A DNA stretch of 64,000 nt, from the NCBI GenBank assembly GCA_030142905.1, contig JASJOG010000162.1:520001-584000 (forward strand), read 5' to 3'. The stretch comes from Heliopora coerulea. Its lineage: Eukaryota; Cnidaria; Anthozoa; Scleralcyonacea; Helioporidae. Made by a program: the position numbers and the translations under genes. Within the stretch, counting starts at the first letter, position 1. Each line of letters opens with the position of its first letter. The notes under the pieces are model-generated. The model ran no database searches. It was given only the letters and a program-made list of their open reading frames with translations, and was not told the DNA's origin. Below are positions 15,001-23,549 of the stretch, piece after piece.

Positions 15001-16122
15001 GGTATTACAAATGCAAAGTGAAAACGCGACGGACAAGCTTATTGTACCGACAAACGTCGTGAATGTACCATTAGACAAGGTCTGCGCGAAAATCGTAGGG
15101 GGAGGTGCATTTGCGTTCCGTGCCCCTGATCTTCCTACGCTGTTAATGAGGATGTCCCTTACTGGACCTCTAGGGAGAAGAGTTTAGTTGGCTGATCGGG
15201 TTATCCAGAGTTAAACTCGTGGCGCTTACACTCGGCTAACAGTTACGTTTACATCATTATAGACAGAGGAAAATTTCCAGTGTCGGGATACATTTTGACA
15301 CTCAAACTTTTCCTCTGTCTATAATAATGTAAACGTAACTGTTAATCGAGTGTAAATGTCACAGTATCTTTTAAGATATACCCTTCTGTTCATTGGCATT
15401 TCTGTACCACCATCTGCAAGCTGAATTCCAGTGTCCGGATACATTTTGACACTCGAAATTTTCCTCTATCTATTATGTTGTAAACTTAACTGTCAATCGA
15501 GTGTAAATGTCAGTGTCTTTTAAGACATATCCCTCTGTTCATTGGCATTACCACCATATATAAACTGAATTCGTGACCATCCTCTCGGCAACGGCTTCCG
15601 TAGTTCAATTGGCTGAACATCGCACTGGATTAGCGAGATCGCAGGTTCAATTCGTAGCCGGAAGGCCCAAAGTTGCATTTTTAAAAATTGTTCTCCGTCT
15701 ATAATAATTATTTTTTAAATAATTTACAATCTCTATATCTCCAACGTTCGGATAAAAAAAAAAATAATTGACATTTTACTATATTTTTGCACAGATCCGA
15801 CGGAAAGGTAGAAGTTACTAATATAACGAAATCCATTTCAGTTCTTGAGACTGATAATTTTTCTCGACTTTGTTCTCTGCATTACTCATTATGATAGTTG
15901 TTGCTTTTGTAGCTTGCCGAGGAAGAAGGCGGTAATGATAGTGGCGGCGAAGCTCATACGAAAACCGTACGCGAACCAACAAACAGCGAACGTGACAAAA
16001 AGAAGCACAAGAAGAAGAAAAAGAAGAAACATAAAGAAGAGCATAGACGCCAGCTGAGCAACAGCGGTGGTTCACCTTTAACTAATGAATCCGCAAGTAA
16101 CCACAGTCTCGTTAGTCAGTAA
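743..16122 (+). CDS. TAF2: TAF2, transcription initiation factor TFIID subunit 2 (3' part, 13 exons)
   Basis: Exons that join in phase: 743-853, 1486-1571, 2800-2839, 4078-4154, 4553-4630, 4894-4955, 10310-10379, 10890-10994, 11546-11642, 11731-11805, 12539-12623, 13326-13414, 15913-16122 (stop TAA). They give 394 residues with AG/GT at each boundary. The product matches the C-terminal third of metazoan TAF2 as I know it: LLKYNDN in the first exon, LNLEKLLPSYK, NGHIPSDSDIFKYYAR, NPPFTRK, ARLRCDVMDLY, then a low-complexity tail ending in a Lys/His-rich block (KKKHKKKKKKKHK) typical of TAF2. TAF2 is a TFIID subunit with an aminopeptidase-like fold plus HEAT-type repeats and contacts initiator DNA; the exons here cover HEAT-type repeats and the basic tail. 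The upstream part lies outside the window. Introns carry MITEs, SINEs and Penelope fragments. Identity is very likely; exact ends of the microexon and of the exons at 11.7 and 12.5 kb are slightly less sure. Confidence 0.93.
1675..2145. repeat. Interspersed repeat with a nested foldback MITE (1847-2070)
   Basis: The stretch 1847-1890 (starting catacttcgaataat, containing ctcaagatttgagtt) is the reverse complement of about 2025-2070, with a loop near 1900-2020: a foldback element. The sequence around it (ttaaagttaccttg, aagaagagcgtt, ctctaccaaatac) recurs at 14320-14400 without the foldback, so the foldback inserted into an older repeat. It lies in the TAF2 intron between the second and third exons of the window. 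Confidence 0.6.
6438..6900 (-). pseudogene. Penelope-like element reverse transcriptase fragment
   Basis: Read on the - strand, this encodes NNQLYEQIDGVSMGSSLGPL, then a DDTLTL block corresponding to the RT YxDD motif, then SDVHFLDLKI and DVYRKYTHAGQ. In Penelope-like elements the same order is found (QIDGVxMGSPLGP, xVDDT, FLDL, DLYRKPTxT). An in-frame stop just before the VDD motif shows it is dead. No complete RT is present. It is one arm of the inverted structure at 5.8-7.6 kb. Confidence 0.75.
6905..7005 (+). pseudogene. Short Penelope-like RT fragment in opposite orientation
   Basis: The + strand encodes FNNQFYEQIDGVTMGSPLGS, the same RT motif found inverted at about 6800-6900. The two copies meet head to head near 6905. 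After this motif the coding similarity stops and junction-type repeat sequence follows. Confidence 0.7.
7745..8335 (+). pseudogene. Penelope-like C-terminal region with decayed GIY-YIG nuclease
   Basis: Read across stops and frame changes, the + strand encodes NCFPRRFHNALVYKLK, LPYLGPKG, a segment with DVIYEITRPSCDKK, IGRTERRLETRLTEH, and SAAAQHFLNCPHAQ. The Cys pair, the RTxRRLExRLxEH helix and the His/Cys tail correspond to the GIY-YIG endonuclease at the C-terminus of Penelope-like elements; the usual Y of YIG reads as a stop. It probably completes the + copy whose RT fragment lies at 6905-7005, separated by about 740 bp of inserted inverted-arm sequence. Confidence 0.72.
8299..8790 (-). 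pseudogene. PIF/Harbinger transposase N-terminal fragment
   Basis: Two - strand frames are needed. One (8640-8428) begins with a basic Arg-rich stretch. The other (8512-8300) holds RTFQVSRSTFMFIL, then ISPECRLVICLYRLAR and a degraded Y-T-IAE-like block. The pattern FxVSRxTFxxIL...LxICLYRLA is typical of the region before the DDE core of Harbinger transposases in cnidarians. The frame change near 8430-8500 and the missing DDE core show a broken remnant. It abuts the Penelope fragment on its left. Confidence 0.65.
9052..9160. repeat. TA-rich microsatellite
   Basis: A (TA)n run with interspersed catacata units. ORFs through it are repeat artefacts. Confidence 0.95.
9157..9297. repeat. Foldback element, ~140 bp
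   Basis: Left arm gcatcaaattttaaaaaaat with cttgttgactttaataacc is the reverse complement of the right arm ending in ttttgatgc. The loop holds gaaggggctgtgccccgaa. It sits between two microsatellites in the TAF2 intron. Confidence 0.75.
9341..9452. repeat. (ATGT)n tetranucleotide microsatellite
   Basis: About 27 near-perfect tandem copies of the ATGT unit. The poly-(MYVC) ORFs on both strands come from this repeat. Confidence 0.98.
9803..9876 (-). repeat. tRNA-derived SINE head (family A)
   Basis: On the - strand: GACTCGATAGCTCAACAGG (A-box), then GCGAGTTCAAATCCCGCTC (B-box). The same head, followed by a gttgacttcggcagtgt-type body, recurs at 56790-56880 and, more divergent, at 49430-49540 and 43430-43510. 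A module with cagaatcatcctcaggg lies nearby in all four. The repeated body argues for a SINE rather than a functional tRNA gene. Confidence 0.72.
10735..10805. repeat. Copy of a dispersed short repeat (TTTTACTTGTCAAGGGG family)
   Basis: Contains ccccttgacaagtaaaatcg and cgttagccagagt. Copies or inverted copies occur near 31200-31275, 40995-41055, 41255-41305, 43565-43610 and 48605-48675. All lie outside exons. Confidence 0.6.
12011..12152. repeat. MITE with ~45-bp terminal inverted repeats
   Basis: Left end gactcgtaacaaacacattt, then gatatatatttatt and cctaa, mirrored at the right end by aaatttgtttgttacgagtc. The arms are nearly identical, leaving a loop of about 50 bp. It lies in the TAF2 intron between 11805 and 12539. 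Confidence 0.8.
12884..12965 (+). repeat. tRNA-derived SINE head (family B, copy 1)
   Basis: TGGTAGCTCAATGATTAGAG (A-box-like), then TGCGGGTTCTATCCCCGTC (B-box). Nearly the same sequence, with the same left flank (tagctcgccat), recurs 245 bp downstream. Confidence 0.7.
13122..13207 (+). repeat. tRNA-derived SINE head (family B, copy 2)
   Basis: TGGTAGCTCAATGGTTAGAA, then GCGGGTTCGATCCCCGTCTG with an intact B-box. It lies 119 bp before TAF2 exon 13326. Shared flanks (tagctcgccat on the left, gctcaaaaatc on the right) suggest a duplicated unit with copy 1. Confidence 0.7.
14432..15144. mobile_element. Non-autonomous DNA transposon with CAG...TACGTAGCC-type ends
   Basis: The left end cagtcacgtagccagaaat and the right end cttcctacgctg are inverted matches. 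The inner gaaagtgggggcagaag and gtaccgacaa motifs also occur in the element at 51135-51641. No transposase ORF is visible. I could not find a clear target-site duplication. Confidence 0.5.
15255..15565. repeat. Two diverged tandem copies of a ~160-bp repeat
   Basis: Each unit contains gtgtc-ggatacattttgacact, an attttcctct(g/a)tctat block, taactgt(t/c)aatcgagtgtaaatg and tctgttcattggcat. The first copy starts with its own inverted partner (agacagaggaaaat). Related sequence recurs at 53100-53310. Confidence 0.7.
15596..15672 (+). repeat. tRNA-derived SINE head (family C)
   Basis: CTTCCGTAGTTCAATTGG (A-box-like), then TCGCAGGTTCAATTCGTAGC (B-box), followed by a short A/T-rich tail. It lies upstream of the last TAF2 exon. 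Too degenerate for a working tRNA gene. Confidence 0.6.
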
Positions 16123-16363
16123 AATGTTCGATGGATAAAACCACGGTTACAATTGAAAAGGTAGATTTGGTGGAGAGAAAAAGATTTGTTCGTCTGTTGC
16201 AGAGCAAATCTTGCGAAACTGTGACTAAAATATGTTTTTGTTCCCTGAACTCGTGGCGTTTGGACACGTGAATGACGAGCTCTGAACTAAAGTTGGGTGG
16301 TATGCCGGTATTTTTAGTTCTTCATGGTATCTTGGTGATAGCGGTATTACGGTATACCAGCAA

Positions 16364-16369
16364 AATAAA
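16364..16369 (+). terminator. Candidate poly(A) signal for TAF2
   Basis: AATAAA 242 bp after the TAF2 stop codon. It is the first canonical hexamer I notice downstream; no transcript evidence is available. Confidence 0.3.
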
Positions 16370-17690
16370 CCGGTTATCTTAAAGCCATCTTTCTTATCGA
16401 CCGTTTAATTTATACGTAAGATTTCATTTCAATAATTTTGCAATCTATTATAAAGTTATTCCATAGGTCCTCGTAAAATTGAGGTTTATTTTCACTTGTG
16501 ATTTCAAAGTTTCACAAAATTGTGCTCATAGCTGCCTAACTCTGGCAATATTTTTTCGAAAAAGCCCGCTGTTTGAAACTTTAAATATAAAATTCAAATG
16601 TTGTAGCAATGGAGCGACCAGGCGGAAAGCGTAATCTTGTTAAAAATATTCTCATATTTTCATTCTCTGATTCATTTTCATTCTCTGATGTTGCAGGTAT
16701 AGCAACAAAAAGTTAGATCAGTTAAATGTTTCTTATCTCAATGTGTTCGCTATTACGGGCTGATTTAAAATCTTTTGCTGGGCATTAATTTTTATGACAA
16801 AACTGAAATATGTTATTAAAGTACATCTTTTATCCGTCCAATTTTTGGCGATTTTATGACATTCTATAATTCCCGATAACGCAAACTTTTTTCCATTTTT
16901 CCTTGAAAGTTCGAGTTATCGAGAGTCAACTGTAGATTGCACAATGACTGGAAATTGTAACGATATACCAGTATACCACGACATATTAGCACTTCCAAGT
17001 ACCGGTATTAAAATTTCTACTCCGCCGAATTTTACTCTCGCATAATCGGGAATATTGGTCCTTGCCAAATTTGACTTGTGTTGAGAATCCTTTCATAGTT
17101 CTACCATAACTTATTTTATACAGCATCAAAATTTCTTAGACTACCGAGCTTAACATGGCTGACTGATCGGTGAGCACCGTGTGTTGTAGGCCAAACTTAG
17201 CTATCAGATCAGTGGCACCCCCAAGGAAGCAACCAAAGGGGCCCTGAGCCACCTTTTGAGCTGTTAAAATGCCATAGCTCTTTAAAATTAATTTCACGAA
17301 AATGCATGGCATAACTCAGTAAAAAACTTTCTTTGCTATGTATAGTAGAGCCTGTATTTGTGATTAGACTTATTTTCCTGTTTTTAAAACATTCTGTTGT
17401 GTTGCAGACATGCCGTGTAGATGCTTCTCCACAGGTACAAACTCTAAACTGCCGATGCCGTTGAAGTTGACTAAAATCGTTTATTTTACACATTCATGTA
17501 AATTTGTATCTTTACAAGCGTGAATGGAATTAGCTACTGGCCTATTTGCACTAATCATTATCATCGAGCTAGCAAAATTCATTATAGTCCTTGCTCCTTT
17601 ATTAAGATATTTTCCATTTGGAGAAAGTCTTCGTTCTTGATGCGTGGATTTGCCCCCATAATCGGTCTCGACCTCTTAGTGGTCTCGTTA
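16370..17690. other. Intergenic region without recognised gene
   Basis: Contains a loose inverted relationship between ggtatgccggtatttt near 16300 and ataccagtataccacg near 16965, possibly ends of an old foldback element. No convincing coding sequence. Confidence 0.4.
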
Positions 17691-17692
17691 TT

Positions 17693-18001
17693 CTAAGTGT
17701 GACAAGTTTGAAGATTAAATAGCAACGGGAAAACCGGCAGCAAAAGAAGAGGAACTGTGACCAGAATGGCTGCGAACAACACCAATTTCCTTCTTCGAAA
17801 TTTATCTGCTGTGAATCCAATGGGCGGAAAAGGAAGCGACGGTTCAAATATTCCTATTAGTGATGTTAATCCAACTTCGTTTGCATTAACACCAATTTGT
17901 CTCAGATATAACGGGGAGTATTCTTCAAAAGTTGCTGTGGAAGACATCAAGAAAAAGAAGCCGCGTGTTAGAGCTAGGCTTTCCAAAGATATACGTGACA
18001 T
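17693..18001 (-). pseudogene. MFSD6-like major facilitator N-terminal fragment, interrupted by a stop
   Basis: The ATG at 18001 has an in-frame stop just upstream, so the start looks genuine. The product has a short N-terminus, a first helix-like stretch (TRGFFFLMSS), YLRQIGVNANEVGLT, GFTADKFRRRKLVL (the loop 2-3 Asp/Arg signature of MFS proteins) and a hydrophobic second segment ending near LQTCHT at a TAG. The frame beyond the TAG still looks coding (RSRPIMGANPRIKNED), which suggests a nonsense mutation rather than the natural end. MFSD6-like proteins are multipass transporters several hundred residues long; only about 100 are seen here, with no intron. It could alternatively be a first coding exon of a live gene. 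A more decayed copy lies at 19505-19720. Confidence 0.6.
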
Positions 18002-18344
18002 TTCTCAAACTCTCCTCCGGCAGAACGCAAAATTGGGCAGGTCAAGTGCAATGGTGCGTTGCCGTTGTAGGCGCTGTTGTATTCCTACATAATTCTTTAT
18101 CTTACCTAAGCAGGTTGTATGCCAGCATTACAGTGCGACCCACGGTATTAGTTTTGTAAGAGATTTTGCAGTAGATATTCCAAATAAGCAGCAGCATTCA
18201 TGAAAATTTGAGAATTTTTTTGGAAAACTGTGGAAACATCGTTGCAATGTTTACATTTCATATTGGTCACGTGATCAAAAAATCCAGGCGTTCCTCTATA
18301 AAAGAGGTGGTCCACTGTATTAGTTTCAAAAATCAATGATCACG

Positions 18345-18482
18345 ATGGGACGTCGTAAGGACTTGAACGAAGGTGAGAAAAATATTATTATAAAAGAAAT
18401 AGCTAAGGGTACAACATCCGAAGCTATTACTGACAGTCAAAAGATTTTTGAAAAATCCCTCCAAGAGGAAACCTCAATCTGA
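18345..18482 (+). pseudogene. Transposase-like N-terminal fragment
   Basis: A 45-residue frame starting MGRRKDLNEGEKNIIIKE then AKGTTSEAIT. This resembles the helix-turn-helix start of Tc1/mariner-type transposases. It breaks off where the Penelope 3' fragment begins, suggesting insertional truncation. Assignment is by resemblance only. Confidence 0.4.
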
Positions 18483-19115
18483 TTGTGGAGTTTTGAAATC
18501 AAGTAATAAAGTAAATGGTTTGAACCCGGGAGAATCGTGACATGTTTGAGGAAGTTGATCGTCCAGGTTAGTGTAGTCTTGAGAAAGACTGTTGGTTGAA
18601 GTGAATGACGTTTCGACAGCCTTAGCGGCGGTCATCTTCAGAGTCAAAAGGAGAGTAAATGTCAGGTTCGCCTGTATTTGTATCTGGCTCGTGCGTGATA
18701 AGTAGGCGGTCATATTAGTCATGGAGGTGTGATAGTTGGTGAGAAGCAATGGGTGTGGTTGTGTAGGCGTTAATTATCAGTTTGTCGAAGTGTAAGTCTA
18801 TTGGCTGCTCGTACGTTTAACTTTGTGAATTAGTCGTTTGTAAGGTTCCGGTAATTGTTGTGATCGGTTTAATGGGTTTTGTTCTAAGTTCGTATACCAG
18901 CTTTCTAGTGTGAGTCGTTGTTTGTAGTTGGTACTGTACGTAATGCATTTTTCCGATTCCCAGTCAATGTTGTGTATGGTTTGTCGGTGGTGTTCGGCAA
19001 TGTGGTTGGTTTTGTCTCCGTTTTTTGTCGCTCGTTTGTGTTCTGTGAGTCGTATATTTAAGTTTCTGCTAGTCTCACCTATATAAGTGGCTTGGCAGTC
19101 GGAGCAAAAATTCAT
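18482..19115 (-). mobile_element. Penelope-like element 3' fragment with GIY-YIG endonuclease
   Basis: The - strand frame from about 19112 to 18798 encodes CSDCQATYIGETSRNLNIRL then TEHKRA, AEHHRQTIHNIDW, LTLESWYTN and a basic end. This is the GIY-YIG nuclease module (CxxC, YIG, R, E/W positions) that ends Penelope-like proteins. The downstream region 18482-18760 holds the family's 3' sequence, with gatgaccgccgctaaggctg then tcgaaacgtcatt on the - strand. The RT part is missing: upstream of 19115 the sequence switches to another repeat. Copies of the 3' sequence alone occur at 53525-53690 and 59862-60010. Confidence 0.8.
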
Positions 19116-19500
19116 TAATAATTCATTAGGAAAATACAAAAGAAAATCATAATCGTGTCGGATCTTTATGTGATAAAGACACATGTGCCTTTATATGTGA
19201 AGAGGAAGTTCATTTTTTTCGGCTTACGAACGATAAATTTCCAAACTTTCTTTGTGAATTACCGTATTAGGAAGTTCACTTTAGAAGACATCTAAAAAAA
19301 CTCGCAGTTCGTGCTCTATCGGATCTACAACACTCGGCTATCGCCTCCTGTTTTAAAACCCGATAAACCACTCTTGCTCGGTTTTTAAAAAATACATATA
19401 GCTTTATCATATAGCCTTTAATAAAATATCGAGGCAGCTTCGTGCCAGGCATATTCTGGATAGATGGAAATGAGCAAGAAATTGTGGTGCATGTGTTTCC
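19108..19500. repeat. Repeat of the 'aaaatacaaaagaaaatcat' foldback family
   Basis: Blocks attaggaaaatacaaaagaa, gtgataaagacacatgtg and ctcgcagttcgtgctctatc are shared in the same order with 61070-61345. This sequence truncates the Penelope fragment on its left and meets the decayed transporter copy on its right. Confidence 0.6.
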
Positions 19501-19504
19501 ATGA

Positions 19505-19720
19505 CTGGTCATAATCCAACTTCGTTCCCATTAAAACCGAATATTGCAAGATATTAAGGAGGAATATTCTTCGCATTTTGTGGGTGAAGACGTCAGGAAT
19601 AAAAAAAAACCCATCTTGCGGCTTCGCTTTCTAGAAAAAGGCGTGCCCTTTTTGAAACATTCTTTCGGAATACTGCAAAAGTGGTGGGTCAAATGCAATG
19701 ATGCGTTGAGGGAGGAATTG
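19505..19720 (-). pseudogene. Decayed second copy of the MFSD6-like segment
   Basis: The - strand aligns by eye with 17860-18050: ggtcaaatgcaatgatgcgt matches ggtcaagtgcaatggtgcgt (both quoted on +), and the blocks for an N-terminal FFF-type helix, an EEYS-like stretch and NGNEVG-like residues follow in order with frameshifts. Same orientation as the copy at 17693-18001, so this is a tandem duplicate or two insertions of one sequence. Confidence 0.5.
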
Positions 19721-19892
19721 TCTTAGGATACTTAATTTTTCGTCTTGTCTCAAGTGTTGCAGCAAGTACCAGGAGCGCTAGCTTCATGCTACATACATAA
19801 GATGTAGCTGATATTCGTAGTCCATATTTAATTTCGTGAATAAGGTTTTCAAAAGAGTTTTGTTTAAAAGCAATTATGATTACGATATACTA

Positions 19893-19916
19893 CACTGGCG
19901 GTCAAAAAGAATCGAT
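19893..19916 (+). repeat. Left terminal inverted repeat of the Tc1-like element
   Basis: Starts CACTGGCGGTCAAAAAGAAT and matches the right end over about 21-24 bases. A TA target dinucleotide precedes it. Confidence 0.8.
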
Positions 19917-20142
19917 CATGTTAAGATTCATGTTACTTTCTGCTTACACAGGCAGACAAGAAGCACATCGTACACCGACAGCCTTCAGGGTTATAGTAAT
20001 GAATGTTTTGGATAGATTGAGTGTGGCCCATAATATTTGTAGAGATATTCTGTTTTTAAAGTAATTTATAGCACACACTGGGGCTAAGAGCCTTGAAATT
20101 GTTTCATTGCAAGCGCGCTAACGCTCATGGGCGATTTCCAAT

Positions 20143-20412
20143 ATGGTGGATCTTACGATTAATGCTCTCTTTAAGAGAAACCCTCAAAGTACTGAAATTA
20201 ATCGCTTTTTGATTCGAAATAAGCTTGATTATTTTGGTCAAACGAAAAACACAGCTACACTTAAGGACATTTCAACATTCTACAAGGAATTAGGTGAAGC
20301 ATTGGTCATTGTAGAGGATAAATACATCTCCGAACCACCCCACAAGCGGCAGCGAATACAACAATTGGTCGGGACAAGAGATATGGTTGTTAATACTTTA
20401 AAGAAAATCCAT
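20143..20412 (+). CDS. Unrecognised protein, possible first exon (90 residues) inside the Tc1-like element
   Basis: An ATG-initiated frame beginning MVDLTINALFKR, with DYFGQTKN, a Glu/Lys-rich middle and PPHKRQRIQQL, ending at KKIH where the sequence reads CAT|gtgaga, a good splice donor at 20413. Without splicing the frame would run on to 20655 through sequence overlapping the start of the LINE RT in another frame. No family recognised. It lies 250 bp inside the left end of the Tc1-like element and runs in the transposase direction. Its 3' exons, if any, may have been displaced by the LINE insertion. Confidence 0.4.
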
Positions 20413-20464
20413 GTGAGAATTTGTCGCCGATTGCGTTCATCGCCAACCTTATCGACGCCATGGC

Positions 20465-21676
20465 ATGGAGATTTCACGATGGACATACCAAAACAAATAT
20501 CTAATCTCGGTGCTACCCGTGTTATCAAAAATTCTGGAGGCGATACATCACCAGTTACTGAGGCATTTGGAGGAACAAAGCTTACTAACAGAATATCAGT
20601 TTGGATACAGACCAAAAAGATCAACAAATTTGGCAGCAACACTATTTGTAGATAACATTGAAAAAGAGGTTGATTGTGGAAATTTGGTGGGTGCTGTCTT
20701 TATTGACCTTTGTAAGGCATTCGATACATTGAGCCATAGCACCTTGCTTAGTAAACTCCCTGCATATCGTATAACTGATAACGAACTAGAATTATTTACG
20801 AATTACCTGTTTGGAAGACAGCAAGTTGTCCTGTTTGGTTCAGGTATATCTAATATTCAACCAGTTCTTAGTGGGGTGCCTCAGGGTTCTATCTTGGGGC
20901 CATTATTGTTCATTATATTCTACGATGATTTTGTTGATTATGTTTGTAACAGTCGTGTCTTAATGTATGCAGATGACACAGTAATTTACTGTGGTGGGAA
21001 AAGTATACAAACCATTGAAATGAAATTGACACAGGATTTGGAGGAAAATGAATTGGTGATTAATTTGAAAAAAGGGAAGACTGAGGTTATGTTGTTTGGA
21101 ACAGCCATGAGACTATCTTTGCATAATCATCAACTGGATCTTAAGTTTTGTGGTATATTGATAAATAATACAGAAACCTATATGTACCTTGGCCACATAG
21201 TCAATAAGAGTTTAACACTATGGGAAAATTTTGACAGAGCATACAAGAAATGTTGTAACCAATTGAAGCTCTTATCAAAATTATGTTACTTGATTAATTC
21301 CAATGCTGCATTAAGGATCTACCAAACCATGATTCAGCTTTTCATGACATATGCAGGATTGTTAAAGTCACATTTTCAGAGACTCAGTTGGGTAAGATGG
21401 AAGCAATTGAATGCCAATCAAGAAGCATCAGTTCTAGAACTGGAAATCCAGTACCTTCTATTGTACAGTCTGCATAAGAAGGCTTGTAAGACAGTAAGAC
21501 AATGTATAGATAAATACATATGTACTAACTTTCATCAGTACTTTCAGATCCACGAACATAATTTTAGTACTAGAAATAAAGGATACAGCATAAAGATCCC
21601 TAAAGTTAAGTTAGAAAATGGTGTTTTGATATTACAGGTTTTATATTTTAAATATTTTAAATTTATATGTAAATAG
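20465..21676 (+). CDS. Non-LTR retrotransposon reverse transcriptase (5'-truncated)
   Basis: 403-residue frame. RT motifs in order: LPVLSKILEAIHHQLL, EYQFGYRPKRST, AVFIDLCKAFDTLSHSTLL (first Asp), GVPQGSILGPLLF, MYADDTVIY (catalytic pair), LVINLKKGKTEVMLFGT. This is the jockey/CR1-like RT of animal LINEs. The N-terminal endonuclease and ORF1 are absent, so the copy is 5'-truncated; the frame itself is open, implying a young insertion. The ATG at 20465 is only the first Met of the frame; true coding similarity starts near ISVLPVLSK. A (AAT)n-type tail lies at 21730-21760. Confidence 0.85.
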   Translation: MEISRWTYQNKYLISVLPVLSKILEAIHHQLLRHLEEQSLLTEYQFGYRPKRSTNLAATLFVDNIEKEVDCGNLVGAVFIDLCKAFDTLSHSTLLSKLPAYRITDNELELFTNYLFGRQQVVLFGSGISNIQPVLSGVPQGSILGPLLFIIFYDDFVDYVCNSRVLMYADDTVIYCGGKSIQTIEMKLTQDLEENELVINLKKGKTEVMLFGTAMRLSLHNHQLDLKFCGILINNTETYMYLGHIVNKSLTLWENFDRAYKKCCNQLKLLSKLCYLINSNAALRIYQTMIQLFMTYAGLLKSHFQRLSWVRWKQLNANQEASVLELEIQYLLLYSLHKKACKTVRQCIDKYICTNFHQYFQIHEHNFSTRNKGYSIKIPKVKLENGVLILQVLYFKYFKFICK

Positions 21677-21790
21677 AGGACACATGTTGATAACAGTGTC
21701 GTAGTACACTGAAATGTTCTATCCTCTCTAAATATTTAATAATAATAACAATAATAATTTCTGTGATATTTGAGGAATAATAAAACCACA
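21677..21790 (+). repeat. 3' end of the nested LINE with AAT-rich tail
   Basis: Follows the RT stop. It contains taataataataacaataat and then leaves LINE-like sequence. Confidence 0.5.
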
Positions 21791-23545
21791 ATGGTTATGG
21801 TCACAAAAGCCAAGAAACTGCAGCCCGTATTGAAGTTAATGTCACTGAAATGAAGAAAGCAGTGTTCATTTTCTGTCATATCAATACTGAAAGGGATATC
21901 ATAGTGAAAGAGGAAATACTGAAAAAGTTAAAGTCAAGCAATGACAATTCTTTGGAGAAATGTGAAGTTGTTGTGGGCCTTTCAACACCTTATGAAATTC
22001 AAATACTCTAAAAACACAAAAGTTCTATCTGTTCAATTCTTCTACAGTTACTGGAATGCATACAGTGTACCACAACATTAGTGACTTCTCTATTCAACTT
22101 CAATTGGTTTGTTTTTATAGTTTTCAATACATGTTTATAAATCAGTTAGTTAAACATGGATGTCAAAACAGTGGATTAACTACACATATACATTACAGTA
22201 AACTTTTTCAATAATCTAGATGAAAAATTATGAAACTGGTGTTCTCTGTTTGTACTAGTAAGTGTTAAAAATGTAATGTTTATTTCTTAATGCTGAAAAC
22301 ATTTTAACTTGAATTTCACACAAAAATTCTATTGCCTACATTATCCAAAATCTATAGTTTATAAAGGTCTTCCTATTTTGATGCAGGTTGAATTGTTTTT
22401 CCACCTATTGGGCAAGGGAGACTTTCAGCAAAACAATTCTTGGAAGTGTAGTAGTGCATGTTTCCAATAACAGTTGCAGTCAGCGTAAAGGGCAGATTGT
22501 GGACCAGGGGTAAAATGCAGACTGGGTCTGCAGTGGTAAGATTAAGCTGATAAGGTTACTTGGTTAAACTTACACCAGGTGTAAGTTTACCCAAGTGACC
22601 TTAACAGCTAAATCTTACCTCTAACCCTTAACCCTAACTTGACCTTAAGCACAGTCTGTATTTTACCCCTAGTCAGTAGCATGCATAACACTTACCATAC
22701 CCAAAACAGTTGTCTTCTGTAGTTCTTTGTGTAAAGCCTGGTTTCCATTTTGTCATTAGCAGGTCACTCCAGCAATTGGCTGGGTTGTGGAGCTGGAATT
22801 GCTATTCCAGTGACTGTGAACAATGGCTAGTGACACAAACCATCAAATGAAAACCAGGCTTAACCCAACAATAAGGCTTATTTTCTAGGTGATTTTGATT
22901 TTCTTTTTTAGTGTGATATTCTGTTAAAGCCATAACATTTGCACCCCCCCTTCACAGCACCACATAGATTTGTAACAAGTGACATAAATTTGTTTCATAA
23001 AGCTTCTTAAATATGACAAAATCCTTAACTTTTATTAAAATGAATTGGTTTAGCTGCAAATTCTGCACTTGAAATAAATGTGTCAGAAATAATAAATATT
23101 TATCACAAAATGCCATATGTAAATAACTGTGTGTGCATTTGCATGGGGAAAGTTCAACTGATATATCCCATTTAAAAGTGGTTGCAATTGGTCAACAAAC
23201 TAAATTAAATGTATAAGAAAATGTTAGCTAAAATCCATTAAGAAGGAAATAATACAAATAACTTAAGAAATATGATTATATACAAATTAATGTCTGCCAG
23301 TGTACAGCCAGTTTTGAGTTAATTGTATAATGTATTTTCGTGCACAATTATTGCCTTGGGCTTCAACATAGCCTCATTACAACATATCTTTCAAGGAACT
23401 ATGAACCTTACAGTCATTTACACTTTGTTGCACCAACTTTATCAGGTCACTAATGCATATTATGCACTTATCATTTTTTTCAGCCTTTGTGTTTCCACAA
23501 AAGCAGTGTTTTTCTGGATTTTTATGTATCCTGTTTGGTATATAG
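21790..23545. other. CpG-poor sequence inside the Tc1-like element, no gene recognised
   Basis: Apart from the foldback at 22.5 kb I see only A/T-rich, nearly CG-free sequence. The - strand continues some coding-like residues (CIISDLIKLVQQ, KVHSSLKDML) at about 23470-23370 beyond the stop of the divergent gene, hinting at a longer ancestral C-terminus. Confidence 0.4.
22470..22685. repeat. Foldback with CCCTAA-like bases in one arm
   Basis: The left arm (aggggtaaaatgcagactgg, then gtaagattaagctg, taaggttacttggttaaact) pairs with the right arm ending tctgtattttacccct. The centre is ttacaccaggtgtaa near 22575. The right arm contains cccttaaccctaact. Confidence 0.7.
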
Positions 23546-23549
23546 GAAT

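Noticed and set aside
15818..16075. ORFs of 85 (-) and 70 (+) codons
   Set aside because: They overlap the last TAF2 exon in other frames; the TAF2 frame is the supported one.
20280..20642. 120-codon - strand ORF
   Set aside because: Antisense to the 20143 frame and the LINE RT start; no family resemblance.
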